From an uncultured Bacteroidota bacterium (GTDB lineage: Bacteria > Bacteroidota > Bacteroidia > B-17B0 > Aurantibacillaceae), in contig CAIYSA010000272.1 of the NCBI GenBank assembly GCA_903928655.1, forward strand, positions 1 through 33,540: DNA of 33,540 nucleotides, read 5' to 3'. Each line of letters opens with the position of its first letter. Position 1 is the stretch's first letter. Both the position numbers and the translations under genes were made by a program. Below are positions 1 through 7,717 of the stretch, piece after piece. The notes beneath the pieces are model-generated. The model was given only the letters and a program-made list of their open reading frames with translations, ran no database searches and was not told the DNA's origin.

Positions 1-537
1 AAAAATAATAAATTAACTAACGTTGAAAGAAAAAATAAATTAATTGAAGCGAGGAAATATTTAGAAAAATCAATTACTTTATATTCTAATTATCCATCTA
101 GTTTAAGCTACTTAAGTTATGTTTTAATTTATTATTTTAATGAGTTCGGTGCTGCAATTCCATATTTAAATAAAGCAATTTCGTTAAAACCAACTACAGA
201 ACTTTTTTTCTATAAAGCTATTTGTATGAGAGAAACCAAACAAAAAGATAGTAGCGAATTCTATTTAAAAAAATGTTTAGCATTAGATGTAAATTATTTA
301 AATGCTTACAATTTATTAATGTATGATTATAATGAATCAGGTCAATTCGAAAAAACTATTGCATTATGCAATAATGCTATAAATGCAGGTGTAAACGCAA
401 TAGAAATATATAACACTTTAGGGAAAACTTATTGGCAAATGAAAAACAATGTTGAAGCCGTAAAATATTATAAAAAAGCACTTGAAATAAATCCATCAAA
501 CGAAGAAGCTCTTGCCATGGTAAAAAAACTTCAGTAA
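1..537 (+). CDS. TPR-repeat protein, C-terminal part (5' truncated)
   Basis: The reading frame is open from base 1 without a stop, so the gene begins outside the window; an internal ATG at 226 is not needed as a start. The visible 178 residues are helical tetratricopeptide repeats. The clearest is the last one (NTLGKTYWQMKNNVEAVKYY, then KKALEINPSN), with the usual small and aromatic residues and the closing proline of a TPR. An earlier, weaker unit contains AIPYLNKAISLKP. TPR arrays mediate protein-protein contacts; no catalytic domain is visible, and the missing N-terminus could carry one (for example a kinase, a peptidase or a signal peptide). It is convergent with the next gene, leaving 16 bp between the stops and no obvious terminator there. 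The family is secure; the specific role is unknown. Confidence 0.8.
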   Translation, partial: KNNKLTNVERKNKLIEARKYLEKSITLYSNYPSSLSYLSYVLIYYFNEFGAAIPYLNKAISLKPTTELFFYKAICMRETKQKDSSEFYLKKCLALDVNYLNAYNLLMYDYNESGQFEKTIALCNNAINAGVNAIEIYNTLGKTYWQMKNNVEAVKYYKKALEINPSNEEALAMVKKLQ

Positions 538-553
538 CTTATTTACTCTGATT

Positions 554-2914
554 TTATTTACACCCTGCGTCTCTGTAATCACTTTTAGCACTTGGATTAT
601 CCAATACTTGAAAAGACATTCTTGGTTCACCAAATAATTGACAGTAACGTTCAGGATTTTTTTCTTTAGCTTTATGCAATGCGTCACAAAAAGTTCTGCT
701 ATAAAACTTTTCAGGCAAATGAGATGCTATCGAAATATAACTAAACAATAAACCCTCATCAACATTCTCAACTTTTAAAAATGGCTCTAAAATATTTGAT
801 GAAAATTTATAGTCTTTACCCCGTGTGAAAGCATAAGCCAACTTTAATGAGTTTTGCCAACTTGCATCTTTAAAATCATAAAAACTTTTAATTTTTGTAA
901 TACAGCCTTCAATTAACGGTTCACTATTTTCTAGAGTATCTAGTGATTCCATAATTTTAAATTGCCACTCAATATTTAAACCATCAATTAACTTTTTCTG
1001 AATTTTAGTTTTATACAACGCGTCAATATCTTGTTGCATTTTTGCCTGCTGCTCCTTTGTTCCTAATGTTGTATCTAATGTAATAGAACTATACATTCTA
1101 TTATAACGAACAATGTCATTTGTTGGATCTAACTTTTCTAATTGTTTTAACTGCTCTAAATCGTCAAAATCAACCAAACTACTGTTAGCTAAATAATTGT
1201 AATAAATTTTATTATTTAAAAAATTAATGAACTTTGCATCATTAGGGATTTTTAAACTATCCATAATATCATCAGTGTACTTCTTTTCAACTTTTTTATT
1301 AAAAGCATATTCCATTATTTTAAATGCTTGTTGGGTTTTATTAGCTTTAATAGCTCTGTTAAATGAAACAGCAGTAAACTTTTGCTCTTTATTACCGGAA
1401 ATATCATAGGTTACATCCATTACAATTTGTGCAAAACGCTCCTTAGCCAATACTGGCTCAAGTTCTTTTAACATCTTAGTATCTGCATTTAGCTTCTTTG
1501 TTGCCTTATCTTTCCCTAATTTAACTAGCTCAGCATATTTACCATCTTCTAATTCGAGTTCAAATAAATTCCACGAATCTTTAGTTTCGATAATTGGCGT
1601 TATTTTATTATTCTGCATGCTTTGCAAAACAGCTGTTACACTTTCTGCCCGTTTCCTTTGCAACTTTGCATTTGCAACAGCATCTCCTTCAATAGATGAA
1701 TATGCGTATATATACAAACCATCAATGATAAAATCAGGTTCATTCATTGCTTTAATAAACGGTTGAACATCTTCCGTTTTAAATTCAGATTTATTTTTTT
1801 CGAAAGGGATTGTGAAATTTAATATTGAACTTTCTGAACGAGGCTCAAATGGAGGATTTAAACCAACTGTTGAATCTGCTGGAATTAAACCAATTGGCGT
1901 ATTACTTTCCTGATCTCCCTTTTCAAGATAACTACGCATAATAGTTTTGCAAACATGTCCATCTTGAATTACAATTAAATTTAATTCATATGGGCCTTTA
2001 ATTTTAGAATTAAGTTTACCCATTTCAACTTTTAGATTATTGATTTTAATTTTCTTTTTTGCTTTTGGATCTGCTTTAATTAAGTTTTTAGCAAATAAAT
2101 TATCTTTTGTAATTACTTTTTGCATTATGCCTTTATTCTGCAAATTATTATCTAAAATATTATAATCTGCTTTTTCGTATTGTGCTCTTTGAACAACATC
2201 AACAGCCAATCCATCTTTCGGCTTTTTCAGTATCCTTTTTAAATCTTTGAGATTGGCATATTCCAAATAAATTTTTCCATTTTCTACAATTAATCCTTTT
2301 TGTAAGATATCATAATTTTTCCATTTATCGCAAGTTTTACAAGACTTAGCATCTGCAGTTAATAGCTTTTTAGATTTTGTGTTAAATGGAACATCTAATT
2401 CCTTTTTCTTTTTTGCACCTGCATTAAAACTATCGTAGCCTCCAAATGTTGCAGTTGCATAAACTTTTTTCTTATCCTTATCCAACATACAACTTATTCC
2501 AATCATCATATATTGAGCCTTTATTAAAACTTCTTTATCTTTCTTGTTATTTTCCCATCTTGTATAAATCACTTTTGCTACTTGCTCAGTTTTGTAATTA
2601 TCCCTTCCTTTTATTACTGCCGCATTCATAGCTAATTCTTCACCTTTATTAGTGCCACCAGCTTTAATTAAATTCTTCTTAACTTTTAAAGGATCAACTT
2701 TTGCTTGTCCAGAAGCAGTCATTTTTTTAGCATCAATTTCTGCCGCATTTATTAAAATTTGATTGACTTCGAAAGTATCTAAACCATTTTTTACCCTAAA
2801 TTTATTTAATTCAGTTACTAATAATCTTGGTAACTCATCAAGATTGAAATTTTCTTGACCTTGACCAATGTAAGCAGTAAAGTAAAAAAAGAAAAATAGA
2901 GCAAAATTCTTCAT
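554..2914 (-). CDS. Secreted CAP-domain protein with OmpA-like module and helical C-terminus
   Basis: A 786-residue exported protein. Residues 1-20 form a short Phe-rich signal peptide. Residues about 27-160 look like a CAP/SCP domain: an early LLVTELNKFR helix, then AQYMMIGISCMLDKDKKKVY and ATATFGGY, matching the family's closing strands. A CxxC pair (C192, C195) follows. Residues about 364-435 resemble an OmpA-type domain (FTIPFEKNKSEF, IDGLYIYAYSSIEGD, LQRKRAESV), a fold that in other proteins contacts peptidoglycan. The remaining 350 residues are helical with many paired positions and may be TPR-like. CAP domains in bacteria are mostly of unknown biochemical role, so the function is open; an envelope or periplasmic location is inferred. 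The start is the first Met before a good signal peptide. Upstream is pyk on the same strand, 151 bp away. Confidence 0.75.
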   Translation of the reverse strand: MKNFALFFFFYFTAYIGQGQENFNLDELPRLLVTELNKFRVKNGLDTFEVNQILINAAEIDAKKMTASGQAKVDPLKVKKNLIKAGGTNKGEELAMNAAVIKGRDNYKTEQVAKVIYTRWENNKKDKEVLIKAQYMMIGISCMLDKDKKKVYATATFGGYDSFNAGAKKKKELDVPFNTKSKKLLTADAKSCKTCDKWKNYDILQKGLIVENGKIYLEYANLKDLKRILKKPKDGLAVDVVQRAQYEKADYNILDNNLQNKGIMQKVITKDNLFAKNLIKADPKAKKKIKINNLKVEMGKLNSKIKGPYELNLIVIQDGHVCKTIMRSYLEKGDQESNTPIGLIPADSTVGLNPPFEPRSESSILNFTIPFEKNKSEFKTEDVQPFIKAMNEPDFIIDGLYIYAYSSIEGDAVANAKLQRKRAESVTAVLQSMQNNKITPIIETKDSWNLFELELEDGKYAELVKLGKDKATKKLNADTKMLKELEPVLAKERFAQIVMDVTYDISGNKEQKFTAVSFNRAIKANKTQQAFKIMEYAFNKKVEKKYTDDIMDSLKIPNDAKFINFLNNKIYYNYLANSSLVDFDDLEQLKQLEKLDPTNDIVRYNRMYSSITLDTTLGTKEQQAKMQQDIDALYKTKIQKKLIDGLNIEWQFKIMESLDTLENSEPLIEGCITKIKSFYDFKDASWQNSLKLAYAFTRGKDYKFSSNILEPFLKVENVDEGLLFSYISIASHLPEKFYSRTFCDALHKAKEKNPERYCQLFGEPRMSFQVLDNPSAKSDYRDAGCK

Positions 2915-2996
2915 AAGATTTAGTTTAGGATATTAACAAATATTGTAAAAAACCATTAAAAAATTAACATTTGAGTATTCACAAACTATTAACAAA

Positions 2997-3016
2997 TTAG
3001 CTTACGCTAAAGCTAA
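2997..3016 (-). terminator. Possible weak terminator hairpin after pyk
   Basis: TTAGCTT and AAGCTAA form a 7-bp stem around a 6-nt loop, about 50 bp downstream of the pyk stop on the minus strand. The minus-strand continuation is only TTTGTTAA, so the U-tract is poor. It may end pyk transcription or be a chance hairpin. Confidence 0.35.
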
Positions 3017-3065
3017 ATACCAAAATCAGTATAAAACACACTAAAAACAATAAATAAATTTATGA

Positions 3066-4496
3066 TTATTGAACGTAGCTCAACTTAAGCATATTAGTTC
3101 TGCCTTTTTCTTTCATTGGCATACTTGCTAAATTTATTACCAAATCATCCGCTTTTACAAAACCACCATCTTTAATATATTCTTTTAAATCATTAATGGT
3201 GTCGTCTGTGCTTTCATATTTATCGTAATAAAAACCTCGAACTCCCCATACTAAACTTAATGCATTTAACAAGGTTTGATTATCTGTAAATATGTAAATG
3301 TTTGCTTTTGGCCTATGACTACTCAATTTAAAAGCAGTATAACCACTATGTGTCATTGATACTATTGCCGTTACACCAGCTTGTTTTGCCATTACACTTG
3401 CGTTATAACAAATACTATCGGTAACATAAGTTACTGTTTTTAATTCTGGCTCATGCTCTTTGTAATAAATACGATCGTCGTTTTCAATTTCTGTGATAAT
3501 TCGACGCATGTATTCAATTACTTTAACAGGATATCGTCCTACTGAAGTTTCTGCACTCAACATAACTGCATCTGCTCCATCTAAAACTGCATTTGCTACA
3601 TCATTAACCTCCGCTCTTGTTGGTGTATAACTTGTAATCATACTTTCCATCATTTGTGTAGCAATAATAACAGGTTTAGAGGCAATTAAACATTTACTTA
3701 CAATCATTTTTTGCAATAAAGGCACTTGCTCCATAGGCATTTCAACTCCTAAATCTCCACGTGCTACCATTACTCCATCCGTTACTTCAATAATTTTATC
3801 AATTTCTTTTATTGCTTCTGGTTTTTCAATTTTTGCAATAACACGAGCATGTTTGTTTTTTGAACGGATAATATCTTTCAATTCAATAATATCAGTTACA
3901 CTTCGTACAAAAGATAAACCAACCCATTCAAAATTATTTTCTAAGGCAAAATCTAAATCACGTAAATCTTTTAAAGTTAAGCATGGTAAAGAAATTTTTG
4001 TATTTGGTAAATTAACTCCTTTTTTAGAAGATAAAATTCCACCAGCAATTATTAATGCACGAACTTCATCCTTACGATTTGTATCAATTACTTTTAAAGT
4101 TATTTTGCCATCATCAATCAATACCAATTCACCAGCTGCAACATCTTGCGGAAACTGAGGATAGGTTATAAATATTTTTTCTGCTGTTCCTTCGCACTCT
4201 TTCGTTGTAATTACAATTTCTTCACCGTTTACTAAATCAACAGCATTATCTTTAACTTTACCAATTCGTAATTTAGGCCCTTGTAAATCCCCCAAAATAC
4301 CAACATTCCTATTTAGTTTTTTATTTAAAATTCTAACATTATCAACTACATGCTTAATTGGCTCATAATCACCATGCGAAAAATTAATTCGACAAATATC
4401 TAAGCCTGCATTAAATAATTCTTCTAGTACGACAATATTTTCTGTAGATGGCCCCATTGTGGCAACAATCTTAGTTTTGTTATAATTAAATTTCAT
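3066..4496 (-). CDS. pyk: Pyruvate kinase
   Basis: Catalyses phosphoenolpyruvate + ADP to pyruvate + ATP, the last step of glycolysis, in the cytosol. The 476 residues match the usual length of about 470-480. Diagnostic motifs run in order: TKIVATMGPS near the N-terminus, DICRINFSHG, LGDLQGPKLRIG, the catalytic-lysine segment VIAKIEKPEA, the Mg-binding ARGDLGVEMP, and TRAEVNDVANAVLDG followed by DAVMLSAETSVGRYPV. The small B domain lies between the two halves of the barrel, and the C-terminal domain with STDD...KADDLV completes the subunit. It is divergent from trmB, with a 98-bp shared promoter region containing a TACATTCG box on this strand 19 bp upstream of the ATG. Nothing is missing from the active site. 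Confidence 0.97.
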   Translation of the reverse strand: MKFNYNKTKIVATMGPSTENIVVLEELFNAGLDICRINFSHGDYEPIKHVVDNVRILNKKLNRNVGILGDLQGPKLRIGKVKDNAVDLVNGEEIVITTKECEGTAEKIFITYPQFPQDVAAGELVLIDDGKITLKVIDTNRKDEVRALIIAGGILSSKKGVNLPNTKISLPCLTLKDLRDLDFALENNFEWVGLSFVRSVTDIIELKDIIRSKNKHARVIAKIEKPEAIKEIDKIIEVTDGVMVARGDLGVEMPMEQVPLLQKMIVSKCLIASKPVIIATQMMESMITSYTPTRAEVNDVANAVLDGADAVMLSAETSVGRYPVKVIEYMRRIITEIENDDRIYYKEHEPELKTVTYVTDSICYNASVMAKQAGVTAIVSMTHSGYTAFKLSSHRPKANIYIFTDNQTLLNALSLVWGVRGFYYDKYESTDDTINDLKEYIKDGGFVKADDLVINLASMPMKEKGRTNMLKLSYVQ

Positions 4497-4515
4497 AGTA
4501 GTTTTAATAATACGA

Positions 4516-4523
4516 CGAATGTA
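4516..4523 (-). promoter_or_regulatory. Putative pyk -7 box (TACATTCG)
   Basis: Read on the minus strand this is TACATTCG, one base from the Bacteroidota -7 consensus TAnnTTTG, ending 19 bp before the pyk ATG. No convincing -33 TTG is visible at the expected spacing. The same TTCG variant occurs upstream of lgt and of the double-ATPase ABC gene. Confidence 0.5.
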
Positions 4524-4569
4524 ATAAATTAGATTTAAAAATGATATTATTAATTTGTTAGGATTTTAA

Positions 4570-4577
4570 TAAATTTG
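4570..4577 (+). promoter_or_regulatory. Putative trmB promoter -7 box (TAAATTTG)
   Basis: TAAATTTG matches the Bacteroidota -7 consensus TAnnTTTG exactly and ends 17 bp before the trmB ATG. A TTTG at 4554-4557 is only 12 bp upstream, closer than the usual 17-23 bp for a -33 element, so the -33 is uncertain. It probably drives trmB, the channel-like gene and possibly lgt. Confidence 0.6.
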
Positions 4578-4594
4578 TAGCATTATAATACATT

Positions 4595-5266
4595 ATGCCA
4601 AACAAACTTCAAAAATTTGCTGAATTAAATTCGTTTGAAAATACGTTCGCCTTCCATCATGATATTTTAGAAGATGGATTTCCTAGAAAAGGAAAATGGC
4701 ATTCAGAAGTATTTAAAAATAATAACCCAATTGTTGTTGAACTTGGTTGTGGTAGAGGAGAATATACTATTGGATTATCATCAAACGATACTTCAAAAAA
4801 TTATATTGGTGTTGATGTAAAAGGCAATAGAATTTGGACAGGTGCAAAATTTGCATTAGAAAACAAAATGGACCATGTGGCGTTTTTGCGTACACGAATC
4901 GATTTTATTGATTATTGCTTTGAGGAAAATGAAGTTTCTGAAATTTGGATAACCTTTCCTGACCCTCAACCCAAAAAAAATCAAGCGCGTAAACGATTAA
5001 CAAATCCTGATTATTTTTTAAACAGGTATAGGCGTATTTTAAAACCAGGTGGAATTATCCATTTAAAAACAGATAACACTTTTTTTTATGAATATACTAT
5101 GGAAGTAATTCAAGAAAAAAAACTTGAATTAATTTTCGCTACAAACGACTTATACAAAAACTGCCCTCCCGAGAGAGAAGAACTAACTAAAATAAAAACC
5201 TATTACGAAGGCTTATTTACAGCTAAAGGAGAAGATATTAAATACTGTTGTTTTAAATTGGATTAA
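4595..5266 (+). CDS. trmB: tRNA (guanine-N7)-methyltransferase
   Basis: Methylates N7 of G46 in the variable loop of tRNAs using S-adenosylmethionine. The 223-residue length fits the family. The SAM-binding motif I is VVELGCGRGEYTIGLS (about residues 47-62), followed by the acidic strand end NYIGVDVKGNRIW. The family hallmark after motif IV is present as FPDPQPKKNQARKRLT, with the basic run that contacts tRNA. HLKTDN and the C-terminal TYYEGLFTAKGEDIKYCCF are also typical. It starts a same-strand group with a small membrane protein 6 bp downstream and then lgt. The ATG is 17 bp after a good -7 box. Confidence 0.95.
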   Translation: MPNKLQKFAELNSFENTFAFHHDILEDGFPRKGKWHSEVFKNNNPIVVELGCGRGEYTIGLSSNDTSKNYIGVDVKGNRIWTGAKFALENKMDHVAFLRTRIDFIDYCFEENEVSEIWITFPDPQPKKNQARKRLTNPDYFLNRYRRILKPGGIIHLKTDNTFFYEYTMEVIQEKKLELIFATNDLYKNCPPEREELTKIKTYYEGLFTAKGEDIKYCCFKLD

Positions 5267-5272
5267 TAAATT

Positions 5273-5608
5273 ATGGCTACAAAAAAATTACCTCATAAAA
5301 AACACTTTTTTTCTAGGCTTTTTAAAAGTATGGTTTTAGGAAGTTTGTTTCTCGTTTTTTCATTAACAATTGGTATTATTGGCTATCATTATTTTTTTAA
5401 TATCCCTTGGTTAGATAGTTTAGTTAATGCAAGTATGATATTAACAGGAATGGGGCCAGTTGATAGAGCTGAAACTGACGGGGCAAAAATATTTTCATCC
5501 TTTTATGCAATATATAGTGGCGTTGCATTTTTAACATGTGTAGCAATTATTTTAAGTCCAATAGTACATCGTTTCTTACACCAATTCCGCCTTGACATCG
5601 AAGAATAA
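5273..5608 (+). CDS. Small two-TM membrane protein, potassium-channel-like fold with altered filter
   Basis: A 111-residue membrane protein. After a basic N-terminus, TM1 spans about residues 20-42. A short amphipathic pore-helix-like segment (LDSLVNASMIL) runs into LTGMGPV (58-63), and TM2 spans about 73-97, followed by a basic tail. The order TM1, pore helix, GxG loop, TM2 is that of two-TM K+ channel subunits, but the filter TVGYG of that family is replaced by LTGMG, and the following Asp by Pro. It may be a divergent or non-selective channel or simply a membrane protein that kept the fold; ion conduction is not shown by the sequence. It lies 6 bp after trmB, and its end overlaps possible upstream starts of lgt. 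Confidence 0.7.
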   Translation: MATKKLPHKKHFFSRLFKSMVLGSLFLVFSLTIGIIGYHYFFNIPWLDSLVNASMILTGMGPVDRAETDGAKIFSSFYAIYSGVAFLTCVAIILSPIVHRFLHQFRLDIEE

Positions 5609-5635
5609 TATTTCTTCTTTAAAACAATATATTTA

Positions 5636-5643
5636 TAACTTCG
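5636..5643 (+). promoter_or_regulatory. Putative lgt -7 box (TAACTTCG)
   Basis: TAACTTCG is one base from the TAnnTTTG consensus and ends 5 bp before the ATG at 5649. If used, transcription would begin at or within a few bases of the start codon. lgt could equally be read from the trmB transcript. Confidence 0.4.
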
Positions 5644-5648
5644 CACCT

Positions 5649-6446
5649 ATGTTATCACTCTTCATAAATTGGAATCCAAGCCCTGATATTTTTACAATTC
5701 CAGTAATCGATTGGCCAGTGCGCTGGTATGGCTTATCATGGGCAATGGCGTTTATTGGTTGTCATTTTTTTATGAACCGTATTTTTAGAAATGAAGGTAG
5801 AACCGAAAAACAATTAGATACTTTAACTCTTTATATTGTTATTGGAACTATTTTAGGTGCCCGCGTTGGACATTGTTTGTTTTATGGTTGGGATTATTAT
5901 TCAGCAAACCCTCTTGATATTTTAAAAGTATGGGAAGGTGGTTTAGCAAGTCATGGCGGAGCAATTGGAATTATAATTGCCATGATTTTATATTGCTTAA
6001 AAACCAAAGAAAGTTGGATTTGGCTATTTGACAGGTTAGTAGTTGTTGTGCCATTCGCTTCCTTTATGATACGTTTTGGAAATTTAATGAATTCAGAAAT
6101 TGTTGGCGAACCAACGCAAGTGCCTTGGGCATTTATTTTCCCTACGGTTGATTTACTGCCTCGCCATCCAACACAAATTTATGAAGCACTCTATTATGTA
6201 ATCCTATTTTTAGTGATGTATTGGTTATGGAAAAATAAACGCGACCAATTTGACAAAGGTTTTATGTTTGGCTTATTTTGTGTGCTAATGTTTACATTTC
6301 GTTTTTTAATGGAATTTTTAAAAGAAAATCAAGAAAGTTTTGAAGCTTCTTTACCTATTAATATGGGACAAATACTTAGTATCCCTTTTGTATTAATTGG
6401 AATTTTTATGATGTGGAAATCCTACCAAACAAAAAAGTTTGCATAA
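5649..6446 (+). CDS. lgt: Prolipoprotein diacylglyceryl transferase
   Basis: An inner-membrane enzyme that transfers diacylglycerol from phosphatidylglycerol to the lipobox cysteine of prolipoproteins, the first step of lipoprotein maturation. I chose the ATG at 5649 (265 residues) because MLSLFINWNPSPDIF is a normal Lgt start. An in-frame ATG at 5592 would add 19 non-conserved residues and overlap the previous gene. Visible signatures are GARVGH (70-75), the catalytic-region H102 in GGLASHGGAIG, and RFGNLMNSEIVGE (142-154), which holds the family's invariant R-G-N-N-E pattern. RHPTQIYEAL follows, with about seven hydrophobic segments overall. At least two downstream genes encode lipobox proteins (the Cyt c/monooxygenase protein and the OmpA lipoprotein) that would be its substrates. 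Confidence 0.95.
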   Translation: MLSLFINWNPSPDIFTIPVIDWPVRWYGLSWAMAFIGCHFFMNRIFRNEGRTEKQLDTLTLYIVIGTILGARVGHCLFYGWDYYSANPLDILKVWEGGLASHGGAIGIIIAMILYCLKTKESWIWLFDRLVVVVPFASFMIRFGNLMNSEIVGEPTQVPWAFIFPTVDLLPRHPTQIYEALYYVILFLVMYWLWKNKRDQFDKGFMFGLFCVLMFTFRFLMEFLKENQESFEASLPINMGQILSIPFVLIGIFMMWKSYQTKKFA

Positions 6447-6539
6447 AATTTCCTGTATCTTTTTGATTTTGAAGTATTATACTAACACAAATCTGTTTAA
6501 AACATCGCTTATGGTTTAATTTACTCATCCTTTTCTAAT

Positions 6540-6547
6540 TAACTTTG
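6540..6547 (+). promoter_or_regulatory. Putative exbB operon -7 box (TAACTTTG)
   Basis: TAACTTTG is an exact match to TAnnTTTG, 24 bp before the exbB ATG. TTTA at 6515-6518 lies 21 bp upstream, a plausible weak -33 element. It would drive exbB, exbD, the TonB-like gene and probably folC. Confidence 0.6.
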
Positions 6548-6571
6548 TATAATTAAAAAACATAAGTAAAT

Positions 6572-7303
6572 ATGCTTTCATTCATTCTTCAAATTGGGAA
6601 CACTGTTGCTGCCACAGTTGCCGAAACCCTTTCTTCACAACCTGTAACAACAGGCATAGAAACTGTAACAGAACTTCCTCCAAATCATTTATCATTATTT
6701 GAAATGGTTTCTAAAGGTGGTGTCATTATGATTCCATTAGCAATTTTACTTTTAATTTCAATTTACGTCATGATTGAACGTATTTTAGTTATTTCAAAAG
6801 CAGACAAAAAAAATTCAACGCTTATGCCTAGCTTAAAAGATATGATTTTAAACGGTAATTTAGCTAATGCCCGTAATTTATGTAAAAGCGTTAATTCGCC
6901 CGAATCATTAATGATTGAGCAAGGCATTTCTCGTATTGGACAAAATATGCTAGAAATAAGAGAGGCAATGAATAAAAAAGCAACAGCGGAATTATCTCAC
7001 CTCGAAAAAAACTTAGGGGTTTTAAATATTATTGGAAGAATTGCTCCTATGTTTGGTTTTATTGGAACTATCATTGGCGTAATTAAAATATTTTATGACA
7101 TTTCACTAGCAAAAACAGTTGAAATTGAAGTTATTTCATCAGGTCTTTATCAAAAAATGATTACTTCGGGTGGTGGTTTAGTTGTTGGTGTAATTGCTTT
7201 TGTGGGCTATCATTTGATAAATACACGCATTGATAAATTATCAAACCGTATGGAAGAAAGTCAAATAGAGTTTTTAGATATTTTGAACGAACCAAGTAAA
7301 TAA
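6572..7303 (+). CDS. exbB: MotA/TolQ/ExbB-type proton channel subunit
   Basis: Inner-membrane subunit that forms the pentameric core of the ExbB-ExbD motor, which uses the proton motive force to energise TonB-like proteins. It has 243 residues. TM1 is about residues 49-73 (GGVIMIPLAILLLISIYVMI) and is followed by a long cytoplasmic helical region. The conserved channel block is NIIGRIAPMFGFIGTIIGVI (TM2), and TM3 follows TSGGGLVVGVIAFVGYHLI. The glycine/proline spacing in these two segments is the family signature. An N-terminal stretch before TM1 (1-45) is more hydrophobic than a signal needs and could be a cleavable leader. exbD starts 1 bp after the stop, confirming the pair. TolQ is an alternative name, but without tolB or pal adjacent ExbB is the safer label. 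Confidence 0.9.
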   Translation: MLSFILQIGNTVAATVAETLSSQPVTTGIETVTELPPNHLSLFEMVSKGGVIMIPLAILLLISIYVMIERILVISKADKKNSTLMPSLKDMILNGNLANARNLCKSVNSPESLMIEQGISRIGQNMLEIREAMNKKATAELSHLEKNLGVLNIIGRIAPMFGFIGTIIGVIKIFYDISLAKTVEIEVISSGLYQKMITSGGGLVVGVIAFVGYHLINTRIDKLSNRMEESQIEFLDILNEPSK

Positions 7304-7304
7304 A

Positions 7305-7715
7305 ATGAGTTTACGTAAAAAAGGACATAGAGATGCAGAAGTAAGCACTGATTCGCTAAGCGATATCATGTTCTTTTTGATGCTGTTTTTTTTAATTCTA
7401 TCAACCATGGTAAGTCCAAATGCCATTAAAGTAAACTTACCAAGTTCGAAAAAAAATACCCAAATTGATAATAACAAAAATCCAATTCATATTGCGGCAA
7501 CAAAAGATCATAAATATTTTATTGATAGCAAAGAGGTATCGTTTGCTGATTTAGAGCCCTTATTAGCTGAAAAAATTGCTGGCAGAATTGAACCTGCTGT
7601 TGTGATACATGTGGATAAAGATTTATTATATCAAGATTTTATTGACATGATGCAAATTGGAGATAAATTAAATTGTAAAATGATTTGTGCAACACAACCT
7701 TCTAACGGCAATTAA
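7305..7715 (+). CDS. exbD: ExbD/TolR family biopolymer transport protein
   Basis: The partner of the upstream channel. The 136 residues consist of a short cytoplasmic N-terminus, one TM helix (about 20-38) and a periplasmic domain. The essential Asp is present at the start of the helix (D20 in SLSDIMFFLMLFFLILS), where the family carries the proton-responsive residue. VNLPSS right after the TM and VVIHVDKDLLYQDFIDMM in the periplasmic part are typical. It is packed between exbB (1 bp) and the TonB-like gene (2 bp), so the three are surely co-translated. Confidence 0.92.
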   Translation: MSLRKKGHRDAEVSTDSLSDIMFFLMLFFLILSTMVSPNAIKVNLPSSKKNTQIDNNKNPIHIAATKDHKYFIDSKEVSFADLEPLLAEKIAGRIEPAVVIHVDKDLLYQDFIDMMQIGDKLNCKMICATQPSNGN

Positions 7716-7717
7716 AA

